A DNA stretch of 39,661 bases from an uncultured Gammaproteobacteria bacterium (lineage in GTDB: Bacteria; Pseudomonadota; Gammaproteobacteria; CAMYKB01), in NCBI GenBank assembly GCA_947258875.1, contig CAMYKB010000022.1:92061-131721 (forward strand), written 5' to 3'. The position numbers were made by a program, and so were the translations under genes. The notes beneath the pieces are model-generated. The model was not told the origin of the DNA. It was given only the letters and a program-made list of their open reading frames with translations, and made no database searches. Below, piece after piece: positions 24,050 through 32,389 of this stretch (positions are counted from its first letter, which is position 1; the number at the start of each line of letters is the position of its first letter).

Positions 24050-25178
24050 TGTCTGGAAGAAATAATGCGATTAAATCGTTTAAAAACCGTTTGCCTAGTG
24101 TTGAAGGGCACATACGAGTGTCATCAACATCCAGCAAGCCCTTTTGCACGGCCTCAGCAAGTAACGGCTGTATCGCGGTAAGCGGTAATCCCGTGCGCTG
24201 ACTGAATAATGCTGTATCAACGCCTTCGCTAAGTCGAAGGGCGTTGAGCATGAATTCGAAACATGCATCGGCCGCAGTTAGTCTGGTTTCATTACCTTCG
24301 AGTGCGTCCTGCGCGGCGGTTTCCATGTACTGACGGGGTTGCCGGTACTTCTTGCGGCGCAGTATGGACTGCCGAGCCGCATCTGTAATTTTGCCGTGTG
24401 CACCTGCACCAATGCCGAGATAATCTCCGAATTCCCAGTAATTAATATTATGCCTGCAATGTTTGTGATTGCGAGCATATGCTGAGACTTCATATTGATT
24501 ATAGTCATGATTTGCTAATATGTTCTGGCCCATTTCCTGCATCGCCAATAGTGTGTGATCGGTGGGCAAAACCGGTGGTTGGGCGTGAAACAAAGTGTTG
24601 GGTTCCAGTGTGAGTTGATAAAACGAGATATGTGTCGGTTCGAGTGCGATGGCGGTATACAGGTCGTGTTGGCTTTGTTCAGGTGTTTGCTTTGGCAGGC
24701 CAAACATCAGGTCTAAATTGATATTTTCGAAGCCGGCTTTGTGCGCGGTTTCGACCGCCATTGTCGCTGTCCTGCCATCATGGATACGGCCGAGACGGGT
24801 TAGCATGTCATCATTAAAGCTTTGCACACCGATAGACAGGCGGTTGATACCGACTTCGCGGAATGCTGAAAATTTTTCCTGCTCGAAGGTGCCTGGATTG
24901 GCCTCCATGGTGATTTCCATGTCAGGGCGCAGTGCCAAACGAGCGCGCAATCCGGCAAGCAGACGTTCCATCGCTTCGGGAGAAAATAGGCTGGGTGTGC
25001 CACCACCGATAAACAGGCTGCTGATACTGCGGCCCCAGATCAGTGGTAATTCGTTTTCCAGGTCTGCCAGCAAGGCATCGACATAACGGTCTTCGGGTAC
25101 GCTATCAGGGCACTTACGCACACACCAGGGAATGTGGACATAGACTGATAGTGGCAGGGCTTCTGAGAATTGAAACAT
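24033..25178 (-). CDS. hemW: HemW-like radical SAM heme chaperone, third cluster cysteine deleted
   Basis: A 381-residue HemN-like protein: LSVYVHIPWCVRKCP, SLFIGGGTPSLFSPEAME, ITMEANPGTFEQEK, INRLSIGVQSFND and the C-terminal HemN domain. The family reads CVRKCPYCDFNSH with CxxxCxxC for the 4Fe-4S cluster. Here C19 and C23 are followed by PDSVPEDRYV, so about ten residues, including the third Cys, are missing in frame. Cluster binding and SAM chemistry should be lost. The rest is intact. It overlaps the CPXCG gene. It is the usual neighbour of rdgB, with ompW inserted here. Confidence 0.88.
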   Translation of the reverse strand: MFQFSEALPLSVYVHIPWCVRKCPDSVPEDRYVDALLADLENELPLIWGRSISSLFIGGGTPSLFSPEAMERLLAGLRARLALRPDMEITMEANPGTFEQEKFSAFREVGINRLSIGVQSFNDDMLTRLGRIHDGRTATMAVETAHKAGFENINLDLMFGLPKQTPEQSQHDLYTAIALEPTHISFYQLTLEPNTLFHAQPPVLPTDHTLLAMQEMGQNILANHDYNQYEVSAYARNHKHCRHNINYWEFGDYLGIGAGAHGKITDAARQSILRRKKYRQPRQYMETAAQDALEGNETRLTAADACFEFMLNALRLSEGVDTALFSQRTGLPLTAIQPLLAEAVQKGLLDVDDTRMCPSTLGKRFLNDLIALFLPDNERSN

Positions 25179-25238
25179 AGAGATTGAGGCGTGAGGGATC
25201 CAGACACATTGTAACTCGGATCAGGCCGTCTAAAGAAA

Positions 25239-25258
25239 GAGGGGGCTTATGCCCCCTC
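25239..25258 (-). terminator. Rho-independent terminator of ompW
   Basis: GAGGGGGC, four-base loop, GCCCCCTC, followed on the minus strand by TTTCTTTA. It lies 30 bases after the ompW stop. Confidence 0.85.
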
Positions 25259-25287
25259 GAATCATTATACGACAGTGATACGTCAGT

Positions 25288-25899
25288 CTAGAAGGACAGG
25301 CCGACACCCAGGCTGAATACCCAGGGATTGATGTCGACGTCAATTTCGCCCACTGCGGTATCAGCGGTTGTTTCGATATTGATATATCGAACATCGGCAT
25401 TCACGAACCACTTGTCATTGATGTCTACGTCTACACCCAGTTGTGCGGCCAGGCCGAATGAATTGTCAAGGCTGAGGTCAGTGCCTGCGAGTGCGCCGCT
25501 GGTGTCCTCACTGAAGAATAGGGTGTAGTTGAGTCCTGCGCCGACATAAGGCCTTATGTTGGAGTCGGGCGTGAAGTAGTACTGTAGCGACAATGTCGGT
25601 GGCAGGTGCTGTACTTCGCCGACCTGAGAGCCATCACTCTTGAGCTCGATGTCATGTTTGAAGGGCAGGGATGCCAGCAGTTCCACCCCGATGTTCTTGC
25701 GTAGCATATATACGCCATTAATAAAGGCCTGTGTTCCCGCTTCGACGCTGACGATATCCGGATCACTGTCGTCATTGGGTTGTACTGTCGCAACGCCAAA
25801 ACGTATCAGTTTGTCGCCTTGCTCGAGTGCTGAAGCCTGGCCTGCAAAAATAAGTAGCCCCGCTGCCAGTAGCAGGAATGTAGTTGCTCTGTAAAACAT
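25288..25899 (-). CDS. ompW: OmpW family outer-membrane beta-barrel protein
   Basis: A 203-residue protein with a signal peptide (about 1-24, FLLLAAGLLIFAGQASA) and an eight-strand barrel typical of OmpW: KLIRFGVATVQPNDDSD, LPPTLSLQYYFTPDSNIRPY, VGAGLNYTLFF, ending VFSLGVGLSF with the C-terminal aromatic. OmpW proteins form narrow hydrophobic channels. A candidate FNR-type site 66-78 bases upstream matches known oxygen control of ompW in other bacteria. A clear terminator follows. Confidence 0.93.
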   Translation of the reverse strand: MFYRATTFLLLAAGLLIFAGQASALEQGDKLIRFGVATVQPNDDSDPDIVSVEAGTQAFINGVYMLRKNIGVELLASLPFKHDIELKSDGSQVGEVQHLPPTLSLQYYFTPDSNIRPYVGAGLNYTLFFSEDTSGALAGTDLSLDNSFGLAAQLGVDVDINDKWFVNADVRYINIETTADTAVGEIDVDINPWVFSLGVGLSF

Positions 25900-25964
25900 G
25901 ATTGTCTCTCTCTACTTGCTAAAAAATTTGTTGCTAAATATATGAGAGCATGGAAGGGTTGTAC

Positions 25965-25977
25965 TTGACCTAAGTCA
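25965..25977. promoter_or_regulatory. Candidate FNR/ANR-type site upstream of ompW
   Basis: TTGACCTAAGTCA is a near-palindrome with the TTGAC-N4-GTCA spacing of CRP/FNR-family sites (FNR consensus TTGAT-N4-ATCAA). It lies 66 bases before the ompW start. E. coli ompW is FNR-controlled. The site is one match by eye. Confidence 0.45.
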
Positions 25978-26006
25978 TGGTGTCGGGTGACGTGTTGATT
26001 CCTGGG

Positions 26007-26597
26007 TCATTGACTAAGACTTTCAACCAGCTTGCGCAGCGCCTGCGCACGATGACTGATCTGGTTCTTGACTTCGGGTGGCAGTTCGGCCGACGCGCAA
26101 TCATGCGTTGGCACATAGAATAATGGATCGTAACCGAAGCCGTGTTCACCACGCGGCGCGTGTAGGATGCGGCCTTCCCAGCTGCCGGTACAAATCAATG
26201 GCATCGGGTCGGCGGCATGGCGCATGTAGACGATGACGCACTGATAGCGTGCGCTACGCTGTGTGTCCGGCACGTGTTTGAGTTCGGTGAGAAGTTTGTC
26301 GTTATTGTCCTGATCATTACAGTCCGGCCCTGCGTAGCGGGCAGAATAGATGCCGGGTGCACCATTCAATGCGTCAATCTCGATGCCCGAATCATCCGAC
26401 AGCGCTGGTAAGCCGGTCACTTCGGCGGCATGGCGCGCCTTAATGATGGCGTTTTCGACAAAGCTGAGGCCGGTTTCTTCCACCTCTGATACATCGAATT
26501 CCGATTGTGGCAGCACCTCATAATCCAAGCCGGTCAGTAGCTTACCGATTTCACGTAGTTTACCCGGGTTGCCGCTGGCAAGAACGATGCGTTTCAT
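26007..26597 (-). CDS. rdgB: XTP/dITP pyrophosphatase
   Basis: A 196-residue house-cleaning enzyme that hydrolyses dITP, XTP and ITP to keep non-canonical purines out of DNA. Motifs are VLASGNPGKLREI at the N terminus, ALSDDSGIEIDALNGAPGIY, SARYAG and GEHGFGYDPLFYVP. Length equals the family (E. coli 197). It follows rph by two bases on the same strand, so they are an operon. Confidence 0.96.
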   Translation of the reverse strand: MKRIVLASGNPGKLREIGKLLTGLDYEVLPQSEFDVSEVEETGLSFVENAIIKARHAAEVTGLPALSDDSGIEIDALNGAPGIYSARYAGPDCNDQDNNDKLLTELKHVPDTQRSARYQCVIVYMRHAADPMPLICTGSWEGRILHAPRGEHGFGYDPLFYVPTHDCASAELPPEVKNQISHRAQALRKLVESLSQ

Positions 26598-26599
26598 GT

Positions 26600-27316
26600 T
26601 TAGCCTGCCAGGACGTCATGTTGCTTGGCGATGATATTGGCAATGCCTTGCTGTGCGAGGTTGAGCATGGCATCCAGTTCCTCGCGGCGGAAGGCGTGGC
26701 CTTCTGCGGTACCCTGCACCTCAATAAACGCGCCTGCATCGTTCATCACCACGTTCATATCGGTTTCTGCCGACGAATCCTCAGGGTAATCCAGGTCCAG
26801 TACCGGTGTGCCTTCATAGATACCGACCGAAACCGAGGCGACGGTGCCATGCAACGGGCTTGCTTTGATCAGTTTTTTATCGAGCAAGTGGGAAATGGCG
26901 TCGTGAAGTGCGACATACCCTCCGCTGATAGAGGCGGTGCGCGTACCGCCGTCGGCCTGGATGACATCGCAATCAACGGCAATTGAGCGTTCTCCCAAAG
27001 CTTCCAGATCGATGGCGGCGCGCAGCGAACGGCCGATCAGGCGTTGTATTTCCATGGTACGACCACCCTGCTTGCCGCGTGCCGCCTCGCGGCCCATGCG
27101 ACTACCAGTCGAGCGTGGCAGCATGCCGTATTCCGCGGTTACCCAGCCTTGTCCGGCGCCGCGCAGGAATCCGGGTACGCGTTCTTCCACCGAGGCGGTG
27201 CAGATCACTTTGGTATCACCAAATTCAACCAATACAGACCCTTCAGCATGTTTGGTGTAATTGCGTGTAAAGCGGATGGGGCGAAGCTCGTCAGGGGCGC
27301 GGCCGCTGGGTCTCAT
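26600..27316 (-). CDS. rph: Ribonuclease PH
   Basis: A 238-residue 3'-5' phosphorolytic exoribonuclease that trims tRNA 3' ends. It has [15 protein letters not shown] at the start, [54 protein letters not shown]-type motif, and the C-terminal [18 protein letters not shown]. Length matches E. coli. GGAG precedes the ATG. It is divergent from yicC, as in many gammaproteobacteria. Confidence 0.97.
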   Translation of the reverse strand: MRPSGRAPDELRPIRFTRNYTKHAEGSVLVEFGDTKVICTASVEERVPGFLRGAGQGWVTAEYGMLPRSTGSRMGREAARGKQGGRTMEIQRLIGRSLRAAIDLEALGERSIAVDCDVIQADGGTRTASISGGYVALHDAISHLLDKKLIKASPLHGTVASVSVGIYEGTPVLDLDYPEDSSAETDMNVVMNDAGAFIEVQGTAEGHAFRREELDAMLNLAQQGIANIIAKQHDVLAG

Positions 27317-27477
27317 GTGATTCTCCGGTCAATTTGAAGAGGGGATATGATCATGATCATAAAGCGGCGCATTATACCCATCTATGTTGATTGATGTGCG
27401 GCGGACGGAGGTTGATAATGCGGCAGGGTTATGCGCCAAACTGACATGAATTCGACATTCGAGGGGTTTTGATATTA

Positions 27478-28344
27478 ATGATTAGGAGTATGACGGCCTT
27501 TGCTCGCCGTGAGGCAACAGGTGAATGGGGCGCATTGGTTTGGGAGCTGCGTTCGGTGAATCACCGCTATCTCGAAGTCAGTTTGCGTTTGCCAGAAGAT
27601 TTTCGCGGTCTCGAGGCACAATTACGTGACAAGGCCAATGTCAGGCTGGGGCGCGGTAAAGTCGATGCGACGCTGAGGTATAAACTGAATGACCTGATGG
27701 CAACCGAGATTGTTGTGAATCATGATTTAGTCAACGCCCTGGTCAAGGCCACACATCAGGTTGAGGAATTGATGAATAACCCGGCCCGCATCAGCGCGAT
27801 GGCGGTGTTGAGCTGGCCCGGTGCGACCTTGCAACCGGAGCAGGATATGACACCGATGATATCTGCAGCACTCGCGTTGTTTGATGAGGCTATGGATGAG
27901 CTTGTCGAGAGTCGTCAGGGTGAAGGTGGGCGTATCAAGGAAATGATTGAATCGCGTTGCCGGCAAATGCAGGAGATCGTCGCCAGTGTGCGTACGCGTC
28001 GTCCGCAAGTGCTGGCCGCGTTGCGCGAAAAACTGCTGGGGCGTCTGGCTGATCTTGATATCGAATCAGACAATAATCGGTTGGAGCAGGAACTGGTGTT
28101 GTTAGCGCAAAAACTGGATGTTGATGAGGAGCTAGATAGGCTCGATAGTCATCTTAAAGAGGTTGGAAGTGTTCTTGAGCGCGAAGAACCCGTGGGCCGA
28201 CGCCTGGATTTCCTGATGCAGGAATTTAACCGCGAAGCGAATACCCTGGGCTCCAAGTCTTCTGATATCGAGACCACCCAGGCTGCCGTTGATATCAAGG
28301 TATTGATCGAGCAAATGCGCGAGCAGGTACAGAATATCGAGTAA
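27478..28344 (+). CDS. yicC: YicC family endoribonuclease-like protein
   Basis: A 288-residue protein with the N-terminal YicC domain (MIRSMTAFARREATGEWG, then ELRSVNHRYLEVSLRLPE) and the C-terminal DUF1732 (RLEQELVLLAQKLDVDEEL, VGRRLDFLMQEFNREANT). YicC is reported as an RNase affecting small-RNA turnover. ATG 27478 has GAGGGG upstream; a TTG at 27469 sits too close to it. A palindrome ATGATCATGATCAT (27347-27360) lies in the shared rph-yicC promoter region. Confidence 0.95.
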   Translation: MIRSMTAFARREATGEWGALVWELRSVNHRYLEVSLRLPEDFRGLEAQLRDKANVRLGRGKVDATLRYKLNDLMATEIVVNHDLVNALVKATHQVEELMNNPARISAMAVLSWPGATLQPEQDMTPMISAALALFDEAMDELVESRQGEGGRIKEMIESRCRQMQEIVASVRTRRPQVLAALREKLLGRLADLDIESDNNRLEQELVLLAQKLDVDEELDRLDSHLKEVGSVLEREEPVGRRLDFLMQEFNREANTLGSKSSDIETTQAAVDIKVLIEQMREQVQNIE

Positions 28345-28416
28345 CATCGAACCGTTTGTCGTTGGCGTTGTCTGTTTTTAACGGATACAGATCTCTTTTC
28401 CATTCGGGTTTGCAAG

Positions 28417-28689
28417 ATGACTTCGGCACTTCATTTAACCTACAAACTGGCGCGCCGCATTGTCATTGGCATCATAGGCAGTAGCGTGGTGTTGCTTGGC
28501 GTCATAATGTTGGTCACGCCGGGGCCGGCAGTTGTGGTGATTCCTGCAGGCTTGGCGATTCTTGGTCTGGAGTTTGCCTGGGCGCGGCGCTGGTTGCGTA
28601 GAATCAAGCAAGGCGCCAGTCGTGTCTGGGATGACCAAAAAAATAAAGCAGCAAAGCAAACCTACGGAAACACATATAAGGACCGGTAA
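28417..28689 (+). CDS. PGPGW-type small membrane protein
   Basis: A 90-residue protein with two membrane helices (about 12-33 and 38-53) around MLVTPGPAVVVIPAGLAILGLE, then a basic tail (WARRWLRRIKQGASRVWDD). This matches the PGPGW putative transmembrane family. Function unknown. It lies 73 bases after yicC on the same strand. The ribosome-binding site is weak. Confidence 0.8.
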   Translation: MTSALHLTYKLARRIVIGIIGSSVVLLGVIMLVTPGPAVVVIPAGLAILGLEFAWARRWLRRIKQGASRVWDDQKNKAAKQTYGNTYKDR

Positions 28690-28783
28690 GAACCCATTCA
28701 AAGCGGAGAGATTATTCACTGATCCCTGCTTGAAATCATATTCTTTAGCCATACATAGTGGTTATACGGGTGTGGTCTGCGGC

Positions 28784-28812
28784 CTTGAAATTCTGCAAGA
28801 TCACCCCATCTA
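28784..28812 (+). promoter_or_regulatory. Sigma-32 (RpoH) heat-shock promoter
   Basis: CTTGAAA (28784-28790), a 13-base spacer and CCCCATCTA (28804-28812) match the RpoH consensus CTTGAAA-N11-16-CCCCATNT almost perfectly. It lies 41 bases before the Hsp20 start. Confidence 0.88.
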
Positions 28813-28853
28813 TTTAACCAGTTAACAGTTTAGATTTTGTGTGGAGGTTTAGT

Positions 28854-29312
28854 ATGGCTACATTAATGCGTTATGAGCCCTTGTTTCATCAATCAAGGGG
28901 TTTGTTGAACCAGTGGCGTCGTGATATGGATCGCATGTTTGACCGCTCTTATGATGTCGAGGAAGCGGACGTTACGGCTGCTGCCTGGACACCCGCGGTT
29001 GATATTGAAGAGGCGCAGGACGCGTACATCCTACGCGCTGATCTGCCTGGTGTTGATCCGCAGGATATCGAAATCCATATGGAAGACGGTGTGCTATTGA
29101 TTAGTGGTGAACGTAAGTCGGAGGTCAAGGAGGAACGTGAAAATTACACGCGTGTAGAGCGTGCGCATGGTAGTTTTTTCCGTCGCTTTACATTACCGGA
29201 TACAACTGATGCCGACGCTATTTCTGCCAAGAGTGGTAATGGTGTGCTGGAGGTTCGTATTCCCAAACAGGAAAAGTTGCAACCGCGGCGTATCACGGTG
29301 CAATCCCAATAG
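28854..29312 (+). CDS. Hsp20/alpha-crystallin small heat-shock protein
   Basis: A 152-residue holdase chaperone that binds unfolding proteins under stress. The alpha-crystallin domain (about 45-140) has WTPAVDIEEAQDAYILRADL, PGVDPQDIEIHMEDGVLLIS, GERKSEVKEERENY, the FxRxFxLP motif (SFFRRFTLP) and GVLEVRIPK. The short C-terminal tail lacks a clear IxI motif. ATG 28854 follows GGAGG. The RpoH promoter directly upstream and the strong hairpin downstream make it a monocistronic heat-shock gene. Confidence 0.95.
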   Translation: MATLMRYEPLFHQSRGLLNQWRRDMDRMFDRSYDVEEADVTAAAWTPAVDIEEAQDAYILRADLPGVDPQDIEIHMEDGVLLISGERKSEVKEERENYTRVERAHGSFFRRFTLPDTTDADAISAKSGNGVLEVRIPKQEKLQPRRITVQSQ

Positions 29313-29333
29313 CAGACGCCAACCAATGGGTAT

Positions 29334-29364
29334 GGCAACAACGCCGTGATACGGCGTTGTTGCC
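29334..29364. terminator. Hairpin terminator after hsp20
   Basis: GGCAACAACGCCGT, loop GAT, and the perfect 14-bp complement, 22 bases after the hsp20 stop. Only a weak T tract follows, so termination may be partial. Confidence 0.75.
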
Positions 29365-29388
29365 TGTTAGGTGTCTTGTCCTAGACAC

Positions 29389-29416
29389 GGAACTTATCCC
29401 TCGCCACTGCGTCTCT
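29389..29416 (+). promoter_or_regulatory. Sigma-E-like promoter before the DegP/DegQ gene
   Basis: GGAACTT (29389-29395), 15 bases, GTCTCT (29411-29416) resembles the RpoE consensus GGAACTT-N15-19-GTCTAA. It lies 41 bases before the protease start. DegP-type genes are classical sigma-E targets. Confidence 0.6.
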
Positions 29417-29456
29417 TGAACAGTAAAAACACATACCGTTTTTTCCGAGGAGCACA

Positions 29457-30833
29457 ATGAAAGCTAATTCCTTTCTGGTCGCGCTGTTATTAAGTTCAAC
29501 TGTACTGCTATCTAGTCTGCCTCCGCTTGCGCAGGCGGCTTTGCCGCAGGCAATTGATGGTGAAGCACTGCCGACACTCGCACCTATGTTGGAACGTGTA
29601 ACGCCCGCGGTCGTGAATATCTCGACACAGGGTCGCGTGGTGGCGCAAAGCCCGCTGTTGTCCGACCCATTCTTCAGACGGTTTTTCAATATCCCCGAGC
29701 ATCGTCAGGAACGGCGCACACAGGGTCTCGGGTCGGGCGTAATTATTGATGCGCGCAAGGGCTACATCCTTACCAACCACCATGTTATTGACAAGGCTGA
29801 GGACATTACTATCAGACTCAATGACGGTCGCTCGTTTGAAGCTGAACTGATCGGTTCGGATCCGGACGCCGATGTGGCCGTGATTCGCATTGATGCCGAT
29901 GGCCTGACAGAAGTGAAAATGGCGGATTCCTCGCGCCTGCGGGTGGGGGATTTTGTAGTGGCGATTGGTAATCCCTTTGGTCTTGGACAAACAGTCACAT
30001 CCGGGATTGTCAGTGCCCTTGGACGCAGTGGTCTGGGTATCGAGGCCTATGAGGACTTTATTCAGACCGACGCCTCCATTAACCCCGGTAACTCGGGTGG
30101 CGCCCTGGTTAATTTGCGCGGTGAACTTGTGGGTATCAATACTGCGATCCTGGGGCCTAACGGCGGTAATATTGGCATCGGTTTTGCCATTCCCATTAAC
30201 ATGGCAGACCAGATTACAGAGCAACTGGTTGAATTCGGCGAAGTGCGCCGCGGGCGTCTGGGCGTAGCCGCCCAGGATCTTACGCCGGAGCTGGCGAAGG
30301 CTTTTGATACCCGCCAGAAACAGGGTGTCGTGGTTGCGCAGGTAGATTCCGGGTCACCGGCTGAAAAGGCGGGGCTCAAAGTTGGTGACGTGGTGGTTTC
30401 GGTGAATGGCCGCGAAGTACGCAGCTCGGCAGATATGCGTAATGTGATCGGTTTGCTGCGCATAGGCGCCGAGGTTGATATGGAGGTCGTGCGTGGCCGG
30501 CGTACACTGCGGCTGAAGGCTGTGGTTGCTGAACCGCAACTGCAAACCATCGAAGGCAAGCGTTTGAGCAGGCATCTGGACGGTGCGGTGCTGGGCGATA
30601 TCGAAGAAGGATCGCGATATTACGGCCAGATAGAGGGCGTGCTGGTGTTACAGGTCGAGCGTGGCAGCGCCGCCGCACGTGCCGGCTTACGCCCGGATGA
30701 CATTATTCTCTCCGTGAACAAACAGCACGTGGCTTCTGTCGACGAAGTCCAGCGGGCCATCAAACGGGGCGGGAGGGGTTTATTGCTGAATATTCAGCGT
30801 GGCAATAGCGCGTTGTTTATCCTGTTACAGTAA
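29457..30833 (+). CDS. DegP/DegQ-type periplasmic serine protease
   Basis: A 458-residue HtrA protease. A signal peptide ends near residue 27 (LPPLAQA). The trypsin-like domain has the triad His109 (LTNHHVID), Asp139 (DADVAVI) and Ser213 (NPGNSGGALV). Two PDZ domains follow (about 265-355 and 370-455; GVVVAQVDSGSPAEKAGLK and VLQVERGSAAARAGLRPDD). It degrades or refolds damaged envelope proteins. The Q-linker (residues 55-88) is short, as in DegQ/MucD. Whether it is DegP, DegQ or MucD cannot be decided here. Sigma-E-like promoter and GAGGAG site upstream. Confidence 0.93.
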   Translation: MKANSFLVALLLSSTVLLSSLPPLAQAALPQAIDGEALPTLAPMLERVTPAVVNISTQGRVVAQSPLLSDPFFRRFFNIPEHRQERRTQGLGSGVIIDARKGYILTNHHVIDKAEDITIRLNDGRSFEAELIGSDPDADVAVIRIDADGLTEVKMADSSRLRVGDFVVAIGNPFGLGQTVTSGIVSALGRSGLGIEAYEDFIQTDASINPGNSGGALVNLRGELVGINTAILGPNGGNIGIGFAIPINMADQITEQLVEFGEVRRGRLGVAAQDLTPELAKAFDTRQKQGVVVAQVDSGSPAEKAGLKVGDVVVSVNGREVRSSADMRNVIGLLRIGAEVDMEVVRGRRTLRLKAVVAEPQLQTIEGKRLSRHLDGAVLGDIEEGSRYYGQIEGVLVLQVERGSAAARAGLRPDDIILSVNKQHVASVDEVQRAIKRGGRGLLLNIQRGNSALFILLQ

Positions 30834-30845
30834 GCCGCTGCGGTA

Positions 30846-31079
30846 TCAGCCGCCGGTGACGGGCGGAAAGAATGCCACTTCGTCACCGTCCTTCACAGGA
30901 TGTTCGAGATTGACGTATTCCATATTGACGGCCATCAGTACATTAGCTGGTATTTCGGGCTGCGGTGCGACATGTGTCCACACCTCGCCAACAGTAGCGG
31001 CGGTGGAGGCGTCGAGGTCGTCGCCAGCACGGCCCATGGTCTCACGCAGGCTGGCAAAATATTTAACGGTGATGCTCAT
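30846..31079 (-). CDS. moaD: Molybdopterin synthase small subunit
   Basis: A 77-residue ubiquitin-like sulfur carrier. It starts ITVKYFASLRETMGRAGDDL, contains KDGDEVAFFPPVTGG, and ends with the required Gly-Gly, which is thiocarboxylated for molybdopterin synthesis. CGGAGA precedes the ATG. It is divergent from moaC with 48 bases between starts, so they share a control region. moaE is not in the window. Confidence 0.93.
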   Translation of the reverse strand: MSITVKYFASLRETMGRAGDDLDASTAATVGEVWTHVAPQPEIPANVLMAVNMEYVNLEHPVKDGDEVAFFPPVTGG

Positions 31080-31127
31080 GTCTGTTAATCTCCGGTAGTA
31101 GACAGTTTAACACTAGTGGACAAGCTG

Positions 31128-31625
31128 ATGAGTGAACTCACCCATTTCAATCGCAAAGGTGAAGCCCACATGGTTGATGTGGGTGACAAGGCCACAACGC
31201 AGCGCGTGGCGGTTGCTGAAGGCCGAATCAGCATGCAACAGGAGACACTCGAACTGATCAGCTCAGGGACACACCGAAAAGGCGACGTGCTGGGTGTTGC
31301 GCGCGTTGCCGGGATTATGGCGGCCAAAAAGACTTCTGACCTGGTCCCGCTATGTCACCCCCTAAGCTTGACCGCTGTAGAGGTTGAGTTGCAGCCTGAA
31401 ACGAAGCCGCCGGCCGTGTATTGTCGTGTGCAGGTGGAAACGCGCGGGCCGACGGGAGTGGAGATGGAGGCCTTGACTGCAGTGCAAATCACCCTGCTGA
31501 CCGTCTATGATATGTGCAAGGCTGTGGACCGTGGAATGGAAATGCAATCCATCCGCCTGTTGAGCAAGACAGGGGGCAAGTCCGGAGAGTGGGTGCGCGG
31601 CGCTGAAGATCGGGGGGTCTGCTAG
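31128..31625 (+). CDS. moaC: Cyclic pyranopterin monophosphate synthase
   Basis: A 165-residue enzyme that forms cPMP in molybdenum-cofactor synthesis with MoaA. It starts [21 protein letters not shown] and has [54 protein letters not shown] and a catalytic-region KTGGKSG near the end. Length matches E. coli (161). The frame extends to GTG 31116, but ATG 31128 fits the family. It ends 16 bases from the convergent phosphatase-like gene. Confidence 0.95.
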   Translation: MSELTHFNRKGEAHMVDVGDKATTQRVAVAEGRISMQQETLELISSGTHRKGDVLGVARVAGIMAAKKTSDLVPLCHPLSLTAVEVELQPETKPPAVYCRVQVETRGPTGVEMEALTAVQITLLTVYDMCKAVDRGMEMQSIRLLSKTGGKSGEWVRGAEDRGVC

Positions 31626-31641
31626 CGTTCCCCGGGCAGAA

Positions 31642-32139
31642 TTAATCAGCAGTCTTGCGAGAACCTATGTTCTTTTGGCTGTCTCTGCAAAACAATTGCA
31701 TAGCGCTGATTATGTTCCTGGTACGCAATTTAATTTTGTCACGGCAGTCGCGAAACACCTGCAGATTCGTTTCCTTGTCGCCATTGGTATCGGGTGGTGC
31801 CACTGGCCAATGCTTGTGGTGAGCGCTGCTGGGGATATCAATAGGAAACTTGGCGTTGTCTTCGCAAATGGTCACGACGAGGTCTGCCCATGCCAGGATG
31901 CTGTCGTCGATGACCACCGCCTGGTTGTAGCGGATGTCGATATTATCCTCTTGCATCACTAGTACGGTTGTTGCACTCAGAGTCCCGGGCTTAACGCCGG
32001 CGGATTCCACGTCGACCATATCGGTGGCTGTTTCTCGCATGTAGGCCTCGGCCATTTGCGTGTGTGTGGCATTATCAGCCCCAACAAACAGAATGCGCGG
32101 TTTGCGGCGGAAGATCGGTAAGTCGTTGCCTTTTTTCAT
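31642..32139 (-). CDS. LMW-phosphatase/ArsC-fold protein without catalytic Cys
   Basis: A 165-residue protein with the low-molecular-weight phosphatase fold: PRILFVGADNATHTQMAEAY, VESAGVKPG, DDSILAWADLVVTICEDNAK, HWPVAPPDT and FRDCRDKI. The active enzymes have CxGNxCRS after ILFV. Here it is GADNATHTQ, so both the nucleophilic Cys and the catalytic Arg are gone. Arsenate reductase or phosphatase activity is not expected. The rest is well kept, so a binding or regulatory role is possible. ATG 32139 preferred over GTG 32148. No arsenic genes nearby. Confidence 0.75.
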   Translation of the reverse strand: MKKGNDLPIFRRKPRILFVGADNATHTQMAEAYMRETATDMVDVESAGVKPGTLSATTVLVMQEDNIDIRYNQAVVIDDSILAWADLVVTICEDNAKFPIDIPSSAHHKHWPVAPPDTNGDKETNLQVFRDCRDKIKLRTRNIISAMQLFCRDSQKNIGSRKTAD

Positions 32140-32389
32140 GAATAGCACACGGCGTATTGGCTGTTACTCCGTCCAGATTATTAATAGACGCTTAGCATAC
32201 CATTAAATTTCCCAAGTGTGATATGCGACAGTTTTTGACAGTCGCTGGGCCAGTTAGGCTGTAACATAGTGTCTTCGGGCGATAATTGAACCCTGGATGG
32301 CTTCACGGCACTAAACAAGTGGGTATTAGCCTGCTGTCGGCACTATACTCACGGAACGCCTGCCCTACAAAACACTACGGAGACGCTTA

